41,401 nt of DNA from Candidatus Methylumidiphilus alinenensis. GTDB lineage: Bacteria > Pseudomonadota > Gammaproteobacteria > Methylococcales > Methylococcaceae. Every line of letters begins with the position of its first letter. Position 1 is the first letter of the stretch. The stretch lies in contig QJPH01000303.1 of NCBI GenBank assembly GCA_003242955.1, forward strand, positions 1 through 41,401. Reading direction: 5' to 3'. Below the pieces are notes generated by a model. It had not been told where the DNA came from. It saw only the letters and a program-made list of their open reading frames with translations, and did no database searches. Below, one piece after another: positions 33,996 to 41,401 of the stretch. A program made the translations under genes and the position numbers.

Positions 33996-36218
33996 TTATC
34001 TTAATAATAACTTTTGAATTTTGCCGACAAGTTGGCTCAGTTTCACTGGCTTGCTGAGATAGTCATCAGCACCGGCTGCAAGGCATCTTTCTCGGTCTTC
34101 TGGCATAGCCAAAGCGCTCAACGCGACAATCGGGATATTGGCCAGTTTCTTATCGCTGCGTATCCGGCGCGTTGCCTCTAGTCCATCCATTCCAAGCAGT
34201 TGTATATCCATCAGAATTAAGGATGGGAGATTCGCTTGGGCCAACTTGAGCGCTTCATTGCCGTCTCGTGCCAGCAAAAGGCGATAACCCTTCGCCTTTA
34301 AATAACTGGAAAAGGTGTACATATTGGCTTCATTGTCCTCCACAAGCAACAGCAAGTGAGGCTTTCCTGGTAACTCGTCCATCTTAGGGAGTGTATCGAG
34401 TTGGGCTTTGACAGCCAACTCGGGAGGAGACACTGCCAATTTATCACAAGGCAGACTAACCGCAAAGCGGCTACCCTTGCCGACTTCACTGCACACCTCC
34501 ACTCTACCGCCATGTAGCTCAACAATCTGCTTTACCATCGCCAGACCCAAACCAGTGCCGGAATATTGGCGGTTCAAGGCACCATCGATCTGGACGAAGG
34601 GCTGAAAAAGCTTGCCTATGTCTTCCGGGGCGATGCCGATCCCCCGATCAATGACATCAATCAGCAAAACATCCCTTTTGAGCGAAGCCCCATTATTATT
34701 TGTCGCCTGGTCGAGACCCACCACCAACGTGACATCCCCTCCCTCGGGCGAAAATTTTACCGCATTGTTGAGTAGATTAATCAATACTTGTCGAATACGC
34801 CGTTCATCAAGCAGGAAATAGGGCAGATCGGCCTGTATGCTCACCTCAAGACAAATGCTTTTTTGTTGGGCTTGCTGCTTGATAAACAGCAGACTTGACT
34901 TGCATAACTGCTGCATGGAAACCGGAACGCAATCCAAAACCATCTCGCCTGCTTCTATCTTCGCCAAATCAAGAATATCGTTTATCAACTCCAACAGATG
35001 AGTTCCACTTACCTCAATGGTATGAAGAGCCTGCCGCTGATGATCGTCTATCGGCCCAATAACTTCTTCTTGCAAAGCCTCCGTCATACCCAATATCGCG
35101 TTGAGCGGGGTCCGCAATTCGTGGCTCATATTGGCAAGAAACTCATCCCTCAGACGTGTGGCGCGGGAAAGCTGGCGGTTGGCAAAATCCAATTGTTGGT
35201 TTCTTTCGGTTAATTCACAGTTCATTTCCGTGGCAAGGGCCAGTGCACGTTTACGGCCCGTTGCTAAAAGCCACGTCACCAAGGTCAACAACAGGCTCAA
35301 ACCTATGCCAGCGATACCGATAACCTTAGGCTTACCCCCACCGATTCGCTCCGCGAAGGAAGGCAAAGGGTCGATCACCAAAGTCCAAGGATGGCCGTTG
35401 ATTTCTAAGCGCTTGACCGTTCGGAGATTAGACAACCCTGACTCATGGCGTTCGCCAGTATAGGATTCGTACATCTGCATCGAGTCGGCAACTTCCGCAC
35501 CGTCGTAGACTCTAAAATCCAATTCACCAGTGTGCTCCCCCGCTACACCAGCCATCAGATCGCCCATGCGAAACGGCGCATACACCCAACCGAGGATTTG
35601 AGTGCGCCGTTCTTCCAGAGTTACCGGCGTTGAACCTTTTTTATACACCGGCAGATACATCAGGAAACCCGATTGAACCTGCTTGTCGGTTTCCTGCACC
35701 AAGACAACCTTGCCTGACATGCTTGTTTTACCCTGATCGCGAGCTTGTTCCATGGCTGCCTGACGCACCGGCTCGGAAAACATGTCATAACCGAAAGCGC
35801 GCTGGTTACGCCAATTAAAAGGTTCGAGATAAATGATAGAAGTGTAAGTATCTCGCTCCCCCTTGGGGCGAAGAGTGTACCCTGGGAAGCCATCCTTGCG
35901 AATGGTGGCAACATGCCTGGCTTTTAGAGACTTTGGCACAATTAGGGAAAAACCAACGCCTTGGATGCCTTTATAGTTTTCTTCAAGGTGCAGTGACTCG
36001 ACATAAGCATGGAATTCGTCACGTTTGGCAAATTTTAAACTGACAAACAGCCCTCTCACACCCCGCAAAACTTGCTCATAGGCCGCCATACGCTGCTCCA
36101 GGCGGCTGATGGTCTCATCTACACGAAAATCAAATTTGGTCTTTATCTCACGTCTGTCATCTTCTCGGGCCAAATGCCAAACGCCAAAGGTCGCACCTAG
36201 CGCAACGACGAGAATCAA
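33996..36218 (-). CDS. hybrid sensor histidine kinase with CHASE domain
   Basis: The 740-residue kinase has an extracytoplasmic CHASE domain between two membrane helices (about 40-280, with YKGIQGVGFSLIVP and FGYDMFSEPVRQAAMEQA), the second helix near 299-320, a coiled coil, the phosphoacceptor His366 in NMSHELRTPLNAI, a HATPase with NLLNNAVKFSPEGG and DRGIGIAPEDIGKLFQPF, and a C-terminal receiver with Asp671 in LILMDIQLLGMDG. The frame starts at a TTG inside the first membrane helix; upstream the frame stays open to a stop at 36297-36299 and completes that helix (IGPLVLSALI) but has no ATG, GTG or TTG. The true 5' end may have been lost or uses an odd start. Confidence 0.88.
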   Translation of the reverse strand: MILVVALGATFGVWHLAREDDRREIKTKFDFRVDETISRLEQRMAAYEQVLRGVRGLFVSLKFAKRDEFHAYVESLHLEENYKGIQGVGFSLIVPKSLKARHVATIRKDGFPGYTLRPKGERDTYTSIIYLEPFNWRNQRAFGYDMFSEPVRQAAMEQARDQGKTSMSGKVVLVQETDKQVQSGFLMYLPVYKKGSTPVTLEERRTQILGWVYAPFRMGDLMAGVAGEHTGELDFRVYDGAEVADSMQMYESYTGERHESGLSNLRTVKRLEINGHPWTLVIDPLPSFAERIGGGKPKVIGIAGIGLSLLLTLVTWLLATGRKRALALATEMNCELTERNQQLDFANRQLSRATRLRDEFLANMSHELRTPLNAILGMTEALQEEVIGPIDDHQRQALHTIEVSGTHLLELINDILDLAKIEAGEMVLDCVPVSMQQLCKSSLLFIKQQAQQKSICLEVSIQADLPYFLLDERRIRQVLINLLNNAVKFSPEGGDVTLVVGLDQATNNNGASLKRDVLLIDVIDRGIGIAPEDIGKLFQPFVQIDGALNRQYSGTGLGLAMVKQIVELHGGRVEVCSEVGKGSRFAVSLPCDKLAVSPPELAVKAQLDTLPKMDELPGKPHLLLLVEDNEANMYTFSSYLKAKGYRLLLARDGNEALKLAQANLPSLILMDIQLLGMDGLEATRRIRSDKKLANIPIVALSALAMPEDRERCLAAGADDYLSKPVKLSQLVGKIQKLLLR

Positions 36219-36366
36219 TGCGGATAAAACTAGCGGGCCAATTTTTTCACGAATGGACTCGCCTGAGTGATGGTTGGAAGTTGCTTGTATGAGCTGTCAG
36301 AATAGTAAGGATGCCAATATATAAAGGTATTATTCCACTTTAACCATAGCCTGTCCAGCCTTAGCC

Positions 36367-36537
36367 CTAAGGTGATTTCCAATAATGAATCCACCAAAAC
36401 CGAAATGAATTGTCCACGAAAATCACGAAAAATTCCTCCGCAAATCACCTTGCCAAGCTGGGGCTTGGCGTTCCTTCTGGGAGCGCCAAGCCCTAGCTTG
36501 GCCTTTGGATGGGATGTTCTTTATTGGATATCACCTA
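36367..36537. repeat. 171-bp direct repeat, copy 1 (family E)
   Basis: Matches copy 2 (37704-37874) over the full 171 bases with about eleven differences and no gaps. It begins CTAAGGTGATTTCCAATAAT and ends TTGGATATCACCTA. The middle forms a hairpin with arms around GCCAAGCT and AGCTTGGC. The rest of the 630-base gap here holds a nested palindrome; no gene is seen. Confidence 0.92.
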
Positions 36538-36670
36538 ATGGCCAGACCGGAATACAATACGAAGCGTAACATCATTTTGTAATTCGTTTTACAATTGTAA
36601 CTAATGTTACGCAACGGACCATTCACGTTTGGCCCTTTACCGCCAACACTTTCTGCGCTGGTGCGTAAGT

Positions 36671-36798
36671 GTGCGATAAAAAGTGATGCGGGAGTGCAAG
36701 GCTTGCCTTGCGATGGCGCGAACAGGCAAGGCAAGCCTTGCACTCCAAGCGTATTTTCAATACGCCCCCCGATTCGTGTGCATCACTTTTAATCGCAC
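36671..36798. repeat. nested palindromes with a family A REP at the centre
   Basis: Outer 19-base arms (36671-36689 and 36780-36798; GTGCGATAAAAAGTGATGC and its complement with one mismatch) enclose a perfect 21-base REP pair (36691-36711 and 36726-36746) plus a small hairpin GCGTATT/AATACGC (36749-36765). This looks like a REP pair inserted into an older palindrome. Confidence 0.85.
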
Positions 36799-36846
36799 CC
36801 GGTGCGTAACATCAGAATGTAATATCGAAACTATGGCAATAAAAAT

Positions 36847-37560
36847 GTGAATAGGTTGCGAATCATCGGCTTGTATACTCTGCTTGTTATTTTTATCTCG
36901 GCAAGGCTGGCATCCGCCGTCGAATCCAGCATTGCCCAAGGCGTGCCCGACATCAAAGAACAGCAACCCCCCAGTCATGATGGGCAAAAAATTGTTGTCG
37001 AAAAGAAAAACAGTCTCGCTGAAATGCGTGAATGGCTAAATAGGCGCAACTTGGATCGAAAACTGAAGGGAAGCGCCTTTCAGGGACCGGGCAATACCAA
37101 TCACTATCCCTCAACCCTAAAGCCGCTGTTCGCCCACAACCAGAAAAGCCATGGCTTGGGATGGGGGGGAGCAAGCCCGCCACAGACTAACTATGGACTG
37201 CTTGAACGGCAAAGCGGCCCAAGCCCTGACGGAAAACTAACGGCGAACTTCCAAAGGGGAAGGAGTGCAGCGAGTGTCGCTTCGGGACGGGGGCGGACCA
37301 AAAAGCGGCGAGGCCTTGAGTTGAATCACCCAGTAAGGAAGGGTTCTGAACCCGCCACTAACCCTTCCCCGTTAGGTGAAGGGAATTTAGAGCTTTATTC
37401 AACAACCTTGAGCCCGGACGGTCGTATTCACCATCGACTCATCATCAACGAGGAAGGTCCAGACCAGTTTCAGGTGGCTACCGGTACAAGTTTTGCCGTT
37501 CCCAATTCCACTTATTCGCCTAAGCCAAAAAGGTGGGTTCGTCCGCCGTTTAAAAGATGA
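36847..37560 (+). CDS. putative secreted protein of unknown function
   Basis: A GTG-started frame encodes 237 residues with an N-terminal signal peptide (hydrophobic IIGLYTLLVIFISA, cleavage near LASA at about 24). The mature part begins with a polar helix (IVVEKKNSLAEMREWLNRRNLDRKL), then a low-complexity Gly/Pro/Arg-rich centre (about 100-180) that looks partly repeat-derived, and ends with GRIHHRLIINEEGPDQFQVATG and a basic tail. I recognise no family. The gene sits between two 171-base direct repeats and a hairpin follows seven bases after its stop. It may be a decayed or recently expanded gene; confidence that it is expressed is moderate. Confidence 0.45.
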   Translation: MNRLRIIGLYTLLVIFISARLASAVESSIAQGVPDIKEQQPPSHDGQKIVVEKKNSLAEMREWLNRRNLDRKLKGSAFQGPGNTNHYPSTLKPLFAHNQKSHGLGWGGASPPQTNYGLLERQSGPSPDGKLTANFQRGRSAASVASGRGRTKKRRGLELNHPVRKGSEPATNPSPLGEGNLELYSTTLSPDGRIHHRLIINEEGPDQFQVATGTSFAVPNSTYSPKPKRWVRPPFKR

Positions 37561-37567
37561 TACCCAG

Positions 37568-37632
37568 AAGAATTCTCACGCTAAGTTAGCCTAGGCGCTT
37601 TGCGCCTAGGCTAACTTAGCGTGAGAATTCTT
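37568..37632. repeat. 65-bp perfect hairpin with 7-9 bp flanking duplication
   Basis: Arms of 31 bases (37568-37598 and 37602-37632) are perfect complements around TTT; the arm contains CTCACGCTAAGTTAGCC. Immediately outside, TACCCAG occurs on both sides (37561-37567 and 37633-37639), extendable to TACCCAGAA. The duplication suggests insertion of a small palindromic element. It could also terminate the upstream message, though no T-tract follows. Confidence 0.93.
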
Positions 37633-37703
37633 TACCCAGAAACGATGGGAAATAGAGATTGGAAACGAGTTGGAAATAGTTCATCCCGCCTCTTGGGATA
37701 GGG

Positions 37704-37874
37704 CTAGGGTGATTTCCAATAATGAATCCACAAAAACCGAAACAAATTGTCCACGAAAATCACGAACAATTCCTTCGCAAATCACCTTGCCAAGCTAGTG
37801 CTTGGCGTTCCTTCTAGGAGCGCCAAGCACCAGCTTGGCCTTTGGATGGGATGTTCTTTATTGGATATCACCTA
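37704..37874. repeat. 171-bp direct repeat, copy 2 (family E)
   Basis: Second copy of the 36367-36537 element. Its hairpin carries a paired change relative to copy 1 (GGG/CCC becomes GTG/CAC), so the stem is kept. Its right end overlaps the last codons of the alpha/beta hydrolase gene (residues GDIQ and stop). Confidence 0.92.
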
Positions 37875-38472
37875 GGTTGTTGATGATATCGTCGGCGACT
37901 ATGCTTGAGTTCATGATGAATGTGTGCATTGATGGAACCAAGGTGACAGGAATATCCAATGAACCTTGAGTTTCTTCCACCGTCAGAACCCCATCGTTGG
38001 GTTTATTTCCAAAAGGGGAAAATTTGCCTACGAGTCCGCCGATGCCGGCATAAATCCGTGTAGGTGTGGATGGTAAAGGGAGCGAAGCCATGAAGTTCCC
38101 GTTGGCGAGCAGTTGGCCCATTTCACCCATTAACAGCCTGTAAATTAGATTGTCTGCAAAGAAATTAGCAGTCTGGCAGACTTGGCTTGGAGGTGCCAGA
38201 AAGAAGCAAGCCGTAGGTGGGTTGTATTTAAGCCAGGGAAGCGCGGCCCTAATTAAAACAGTTCCTAGCGAATGACCAACCAGCGCATAAGGGCGTGACC
38301 TTGTCGCTTTCTGAATAAAGGAGACCAGTCTTAGCTTACAACCCTCAATAGTCTCGAAGGTTGGCGAATAGCCAAAAAGCCTGGTAGAGAAACCTCTTGA
38401 GCGTAGGCGATGGCTTAAAACAAGCATGGACAGCGGTGTCCGCCCCATGCCATGAATTAATATAATGTCCAT
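37858..38472 (-). CDS. alpha/beta hydrolase family protein
   Basis: The 204-residue protein is a compact alpha/beta hydrolase: IILIHGMGRTPLSM at the N-terminus provides the oxyanion region, the nucleophile Ser is in LVGHSLGTV (about residues 64-72), an acidic residue occurs in KPNDGVLTVEET and the likely catalytic His in PSMHTFIMNS. It resembles lipase-like esterases without a lid and no signal peptide is seen. Substrate unknown. The last few residues come from the family E repeat. The start is six bases after the recJ stop, so it belongs to the recJ operon. Confidence 0.85.
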   Translation of the reverse strand: MDIILIHGMGRTPLSMLVLSHRLRSRGFSTRLFGYSPTFETIEGCKLRLVSFIQKATRSRPYALVGHSLGTVLIRAALPWLKYNPPTACFFLAPPSQVCQTANFFADNLIYRLLMGEMGQLLANGNFMASLPLPSTPTRIYAGIGGLVGKFSPFGNKPNDGVLTVEETQGSLDIPVTLVPSMHTFIMNSSIVADDIINNLGDIQ

Positions 38473-38478
38473 TAGTAT

Positions 38479-40218
38479 CTACCCTTCCATATACTCAATC
38501 CGCATCTGCACGGACCGGTTATCCCGGAATTCGTTGACATCCAGCCGGTAAGCAAGCTTGATGCGCTGACAACCCAGCCAGCTTTCCGGGTCATCGACGA
38601 AAAATGCAATGCCGTCTATCATGCGTTTTTGGTCTGGCGTTTTTAGCACCAACTTCAAATGTTTTTCGCCGACGATGCGGGATTGGACCACGTCGAACTC
38701 ACCATCAAACAGGGGTTCAGGGAAACCTTGGCCCCAAGGCCCTGCCTGTTGCAAAATTTCGGCGCTTTCCAGCCGCAATTCGTCGGGAGACAATTCCCCG
38801 TCACTATGCACCGCGTGGGCCAAATCCAAACCCACCAAATGTTTCCTAACCTCATTATCAAATAACCTGGCAAATTCCGGGAAGTTACATTCGTCAAGGC
38901 TAAGCCCGGCAGCCATCGCATGTCCACCGAAACGGGTCAACAAACCGGGCTGGGCGGAGGCGAGATTGCTCAGCACGTCGCGAATGTGGACACCTGGGAT
39001 GGAACGGGCGGAACCCTTGATTTCACCGTTGCCAGCCGGGGCGAAGGCGATCACCGGACGGTGCAGCCTGTCTTTGACACGGGAGGCGAGAATGCCGATG
39101 ACACCTTGATGCCAGGAAGCATCGAACAAGCAAACCCCCGCCAAATCCTTAGTCCGCTTCACTGTGTCCAAATTGGCGAGGATGGCGTAGGCATCTAGCT
39201 TCATCTGGTCTTCAATCTCCCGGCGGTCCCGGTTGAGGTGGTCGAGTTGGGTGGCCATGGACCTAGCCACCGCCACGTCTTCGCAGAGCAGGCACTCAAT
39301 GCCTTGCCCCATGTCTTCCAAACGTCCGGCCGCATTTAGCCTGGGTCCGGCAAAAAAACCCAAATCCGCAGCCACCGCTGAAGCCGGTTTGCGTCCGGCG
39401 ATTTCCAACAAGGCAACAATGCCGGGCCGGGCGTGTCCCTGGCGTATGCGCAGCAATCCCTGATGGACTAGGATACGGTTGACCCTGTCGAGTGCCACCA
39501 CGTCGGCGACGGTGCCCAATGCCACCAAATCCAACCATTGGGCCAAGTTCGGTTCGGGAATCCCGGTTTGGGCAAACCAGCCGTTTTCACGCAAGCGTGA
39601 CCGTAAAGCCATCAACACATAAAACATCACACCGACACCGGCCAAGGCTTTGCAGGGGAAGGGGTCGCCGAGCTGATTCGGGTTGACAATCGCATCGGCC
39701 TCGGGCAATTCCTCGCCGGGCAAATGATGGTCAGTGACTAGGACAGTCAGCCCCAAGGCTTTCGCTGCTTTAACACCCTCAATGCTAGAAATGCCGTTGT
39801 CCACGGTAATCAGTACATCTGGCCGGTGTCTCGCGGCGACGGCAACGATTTCCGGGGTTAGGCCATAGCCGAATTCAAAGCGATTGGGGACGATGTAGGA
39901 AACCTTCTCCGCACCCATCGCTTTAAGGCCCAGCATCCCCACTGCGCAACTCGTCGCGCCGTCGGCATCGAAGTCGGCGACGATGAGCAAATGTTTCTGG
40001 TCTTTGATGGCTTTGACCAAATGACCCACTAGGTTTTCCATGCCCGACAATAACCAGGGCGAGGGTAGCTTGACCAAGGTACGGTCCAATTCTTCCGGTT
40101 CGGTCAGGTTGCGCGACAGGTAAATGCGCTGAAGAAGCGGGGACAGGTTCGGAAAATGCCCATTCAATTGCGGGACGGGGCGGCGGATGATCTTTTTCGG
40201 GACGGGGTGATGGGGCAT
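38479..40218 (-). CDS. recJ: single-stranded-DNA-specific exonuclease RecJ
   Basis: RecJ degrades single-stranded DNA 5' to 3' in recombination and repair. The DHH phosphoesterase motifs are intact: ADFDADGATS (81-90), TVDNGISS (138-145) and TDHHLPGEELPEADAIVNP (162-180), followed by the DHHA1 motif GGHAMAAGLSL and a C-terminal OB domain. The 579-residue length is typical. It begins three bases before the end of the PIN-domain gene upstream and is followed at once by the hydrolase gene. Confidence 0.96.
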   Translation of the reverse strand: MPHHPVPKKIIRRPVPQLNGHFPNLSPLLQRIYLSRNLTEPEELDRTLVKLPSPWLLSGMENLVGHLVKAIKDQKHLLIVADFDADGATSCAVGMLGLKAMGAEKVSYIVPNRFEFGYGLTPEIVAVAARHRPDVLITVDNGISSIEGVKAAKALGLTVLVTDHHLPGEELPEADAIVNPNQLGDPFPCKALAGVGVMFYVLMALRSRLRENGWFAQTGIPEPNLAQWLDLVALGTVADVVALDRVNRILVHQGLLRIRQGHARPGIVALLEIAGRKPASAVAADLGFFAGPRLNAAGRLEDMGQGIECLLCEDVAVARSMATQLDHLNRDRREIEDQMKLDAYAILANLDTVKRTKDLAGVCLFDASWHQGVIGILASRVKDRLHRPVIAFAPAGNGEIKGSARSIPGVHIRDVLSNLASAQPGLLTRFGGHAMAAGLSLDECNFPEFARLFDNEVRKHLVGLDLAHAVHSDGELSPDELRLESAEILQQAGPWGQGFPEPLFDGEFDVVQSRIVGEKHLKLVLKTPDQKRMIDGIAFFVDDPESWLGCQRIKLAYRLDVNEFRDNRSVQMRIEYMEG

Positions 40219-40220
40219 GA

Positions 40221-40709
40221 TTATAGTTCGTTTTGGTCCTGCAATACCTTGAGGTATAAAGCTTGGCTGATGTGGAATCCCGCCATAGCCCGCAATCTGT
40301 CCAAATGTTCTTTTATCAAGCCGATAAGCCCCCTCTGTTTGGCTTCAATCAGCACACCGATCACACCTGTATAATTTAATCCGAAATAGCAAGCTGTCTC
40401 TCGTCCTAACCGTTCATCCATCAGCAATAGTTCGGCCTTTTCTTCAATGGCAAGTGCTATGGCTTCTGCTTCTCCGGCATCCAATTCCTGATGCAACGCT
40501 AGCACAAGAAGCCTGTTGTCAACCGCGCAAGTATTTATCCAATGGGCATTGCTGACTTCCTCGGCACCCGGTTGCCCCGCACCCTGCACGACGATTTCGT
40601 TCCATACTGCTTCTGGAATATGGATAGTGCCATACAATTCATGCAGTATCTCCATCCGTCCAATCCAAGCTAGATTGATGAGCGGGGAGGTATTGCTGAC
40701 CACTTTCAT
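40221..40709 (-). CDS. DUF3368/PIN-domain putative toxin
   Basis: A 162-residue PIN-like protein: MKVVSNTSPLINLA (Asn in the first acidic position, as in part of this family), ELDAGEAEAIALAIEEKAELLLMDERLGR with clustered acidic residues, and TGVIGVLIEAKQRGLI near the end, which match DUF3368. PIN-domain toxins are Mg-dependent ribonucleases. Its start overlaps the stop of the UPF0175 gene as ATGA. Likely toxin of a UPF0175/DUF3368 toxin-antitoxin pair, which also may be a chromosomal remnant. Confidence 0.85.
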   Translation of the reverse strand: MKVVSNTSPLINLAWIGRMEILHELYGTIHIPEAVWNEIVVQGAGQPGAEEVSNAHWINTCAVDNRLLVLALHQELDAGEAEAIALAIEEKAELLLMDERLGRETACYFGLNYTGVIGVLIEAKQRGLIGLIKEHLDRLRAMAGFHISQALYLKVLQDQNEL

Positions 40710-40963
40710 AGTCGGCCTAGCTTAGATAATGTAAGCAAGTCTTCATCATATTCGGCAATATCATAGTGCGGTGAAATGTCCCGACTTCCCAGCAGTTGCT
40801 GAAATGAGCAAACCGTCATTCCAGCCATTTCCCTAGCCTTGCCAAAAGAAAGTTTATGAATGCTAAACAAATGTATTGCCAATTCCCTGCGCATTTCCTC
40901 AGGTGTCATTTTCGCTGCATGGGCTATTTCAGAGGGTATTTCAATGGACAGTGTTGATGGCAT
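40706..40963 (-). CDS. UPF0175 family putative antitoxin
   Basis: An 85-residue protein with the UPF0175 layout: SIEIPSEIAHAAKMTPEEMRRELAIHLFSIHKLSFGKAREMAGMTVCSFQQLL, a helical DNA-binding-like segment, and a tail YDEDLLTL. The ATG has GGAG nine bases upstream. It overlaps the PIN-domain gene downstream by four bases, antitoxin first, the usual order for this pair. Confidence 0.88.
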   Translation of the reverse strand: MPSTLSIEIPSEIAHAAKMTPEEMRRELAIHLFSIHKLSFGKAREMAGMTVCSFQQLLGSRDISPHYDIAEYDEDLLTLSKLGRL

Positions 40964-40992
40964 CGTGTCACTCCAAAAATTTATAAATCTTA

Positions 40993-41012
40993 ATTCGTGT
41001 ATAATAGCGAAT
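40993..41012 (-). promoter_or_regulatory. possible promoter/operator for the UPF0175-PIN operon
   Basis: On the leftward strand TATTATA (41006-41000) could serve as a -10 element about 35 bases before the antitoxin start. It lies within an imperfect inverted repeat ATTCG...CGAAT, which could be an autoregulatory operator. Support is short-motif only. Confidence 0.3.
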
Positions 41013-41104
41013 AATTCTTTTCATTCCTCAGCACAACCTACTGCTCTAAAGTTTGACAGAAATGTTATTTACAGCGTTTTTAATATCGAATAGTTACTTG
41101 TTGG

Positions 41105-41212
41105 GTTACCATTTTGCAAAGCACAGACACACAGGATAGTTTGAATGAGTGTCCTTTATTATTTTCCTTTGTTAAGAAAAAACGCTGTACATGAATGCAA
41201 TTCGGGACTCCT
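41105..41212 (-). repeat. right copy of the ~108-bp inverted repeat
   Basis: Reverse-complement match to 153-260. On the leftward strand it begins AGGAGTCCCG and includes TTTTTTCTTAACAAAGG. No gene is seen from here to the window end; the last 190 bases are featureless to me apart from this repeat. Confidence 0.7.
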
Positions 41213-41401
41213 AGCGGTGAAAAAAATGGCACATAGGCCGTTTTGACGGTCAACAAAAGACGTTGCCAAAACGACGGAACACGCCTGTTGCGCCCTACCG
41301 CGTTAAGGGAAGCCCATAGGTGGATTATTATACGCGTTTAAATGATTGGTTGGCATACATTTCTGCAAAAGGTATGTGAAGCATAGAGAAATCTTGATAT
41401 A

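Noticed and set aside
36230-36448. 72-codon leftward frame just upstream of the histidine kinase
   Set aside because: Composed mostly of family E repeat sequence and unrelated to kinase N-termini.
1-41401. tRNA or rRNA genes
   Set aside because: I looked for GGTTCGA-type T-loops with flanking acceptor stems and for rRNA-like conserved blocks and found none convincing.

Overview
The window reads as a chromosomal segment of a gammaproteobacterium, most likely a methanotroph-like member of the Methylococcales. This is an inference from gene content: a HoxX-type formyl-processing protein beside formate-tetrahydrofolate ligase, a 6-phosphogluconate-branch zwf and a glycogen phosphorylase, several ion-pumping ATPases, and many dispersed palindromic (REP-like) repeats. 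There are no rRNA, tRNA, CRISPR or phage structural genes that I can recognise. Most genes are tightly packed housekeeping genes with 1-4 bp start/stop overlaps, separated by repeat-rich islands.

Layout. 0-1.4 kb: a repeat island with a remnant of a REP-associated tyrosine transposase, a four-unit REP array and a short MgtC/SapB protein. 1.5-6.5 kb: hoxX, a small Cys-containing protein, fhs and truA (one-carbon/formyl metabolism plus tRNA modification). 6.6-7.1 kb: a DUF4258/YgiT-type toxin-antitoxin pair. 7.3-10.3 kb: an SSB-like protein and two divergently transcribed L,D-transpeptidase-fold proteins. 10.4-12.4 kb: a metallopeptidase-like/YkgJ-type Cys-rich fusion carrying an in-frame REP, followed on the leftward strand by nothing but preceded by murI. 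12.5-14 kb: periplasmic glutathione peroxidase and an unknown protein. 14.0-15.5 kb: an AT-richer two-gene cassette of an ABC/AAA-type ATPase and a small protein with a PD-(D/E)xK-like motif, a candidate defence system. 15.6-19.9 kb: a P-type ATPase fused to a cation diffusion facilitator, coupled to a DUF4202 gene. 20.2-24.4 kb: zwf and glgP, convergent. 24.5-33.4 kb: a cation-handling neighbourhood with two small membrane proteins rich in Glu/Ala, EcsC family protein, Ca2+/H+ antiporter, a divergent methionine adenosyltransferase translationally coupled to an HMA_2-type P-type ATPase; it is interrupted by a frameshifted DUF3800 gene preceded by a strongly structured RNA. 33.5-36.3 kb: a CHASE hybrid histidine kinase and a response regulator. 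36.3-37.9 kb: a dense repeat island (171-bp direct repeats, nested palindromes, a 65-bp perfect hairpin with apparent target duplication) around a secreted protein gene. 37.9-41 kb: alpha/beta hydrolase, recJ and a UPF0175/DUF3368 toxin-antitoxin pair. A roughly 108-bp inverted repeat sits near both ends of the window.

How the genes work together: Fhs makes 10-formyl-tetrahydrofolate, which HoxX is expected to consume; zwf and glgP feed hexose phosphates into oxidative sugar metabolism; the two P-type ATPases, the CDF domain, the Cax antiporter and the small membrane proteins form a cation homeostasis theme. Best candidates for undescribed biology are the ATPase/nuclease-like pair at 14.0-15.5 kb, the P-ATPase-CDF fusion at 15.6-19.3 kb, and the structured RNA plus DUF3800 unit at 25.9-26.9 kb. 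All functional assignments rest on motif reading, not on database searches.
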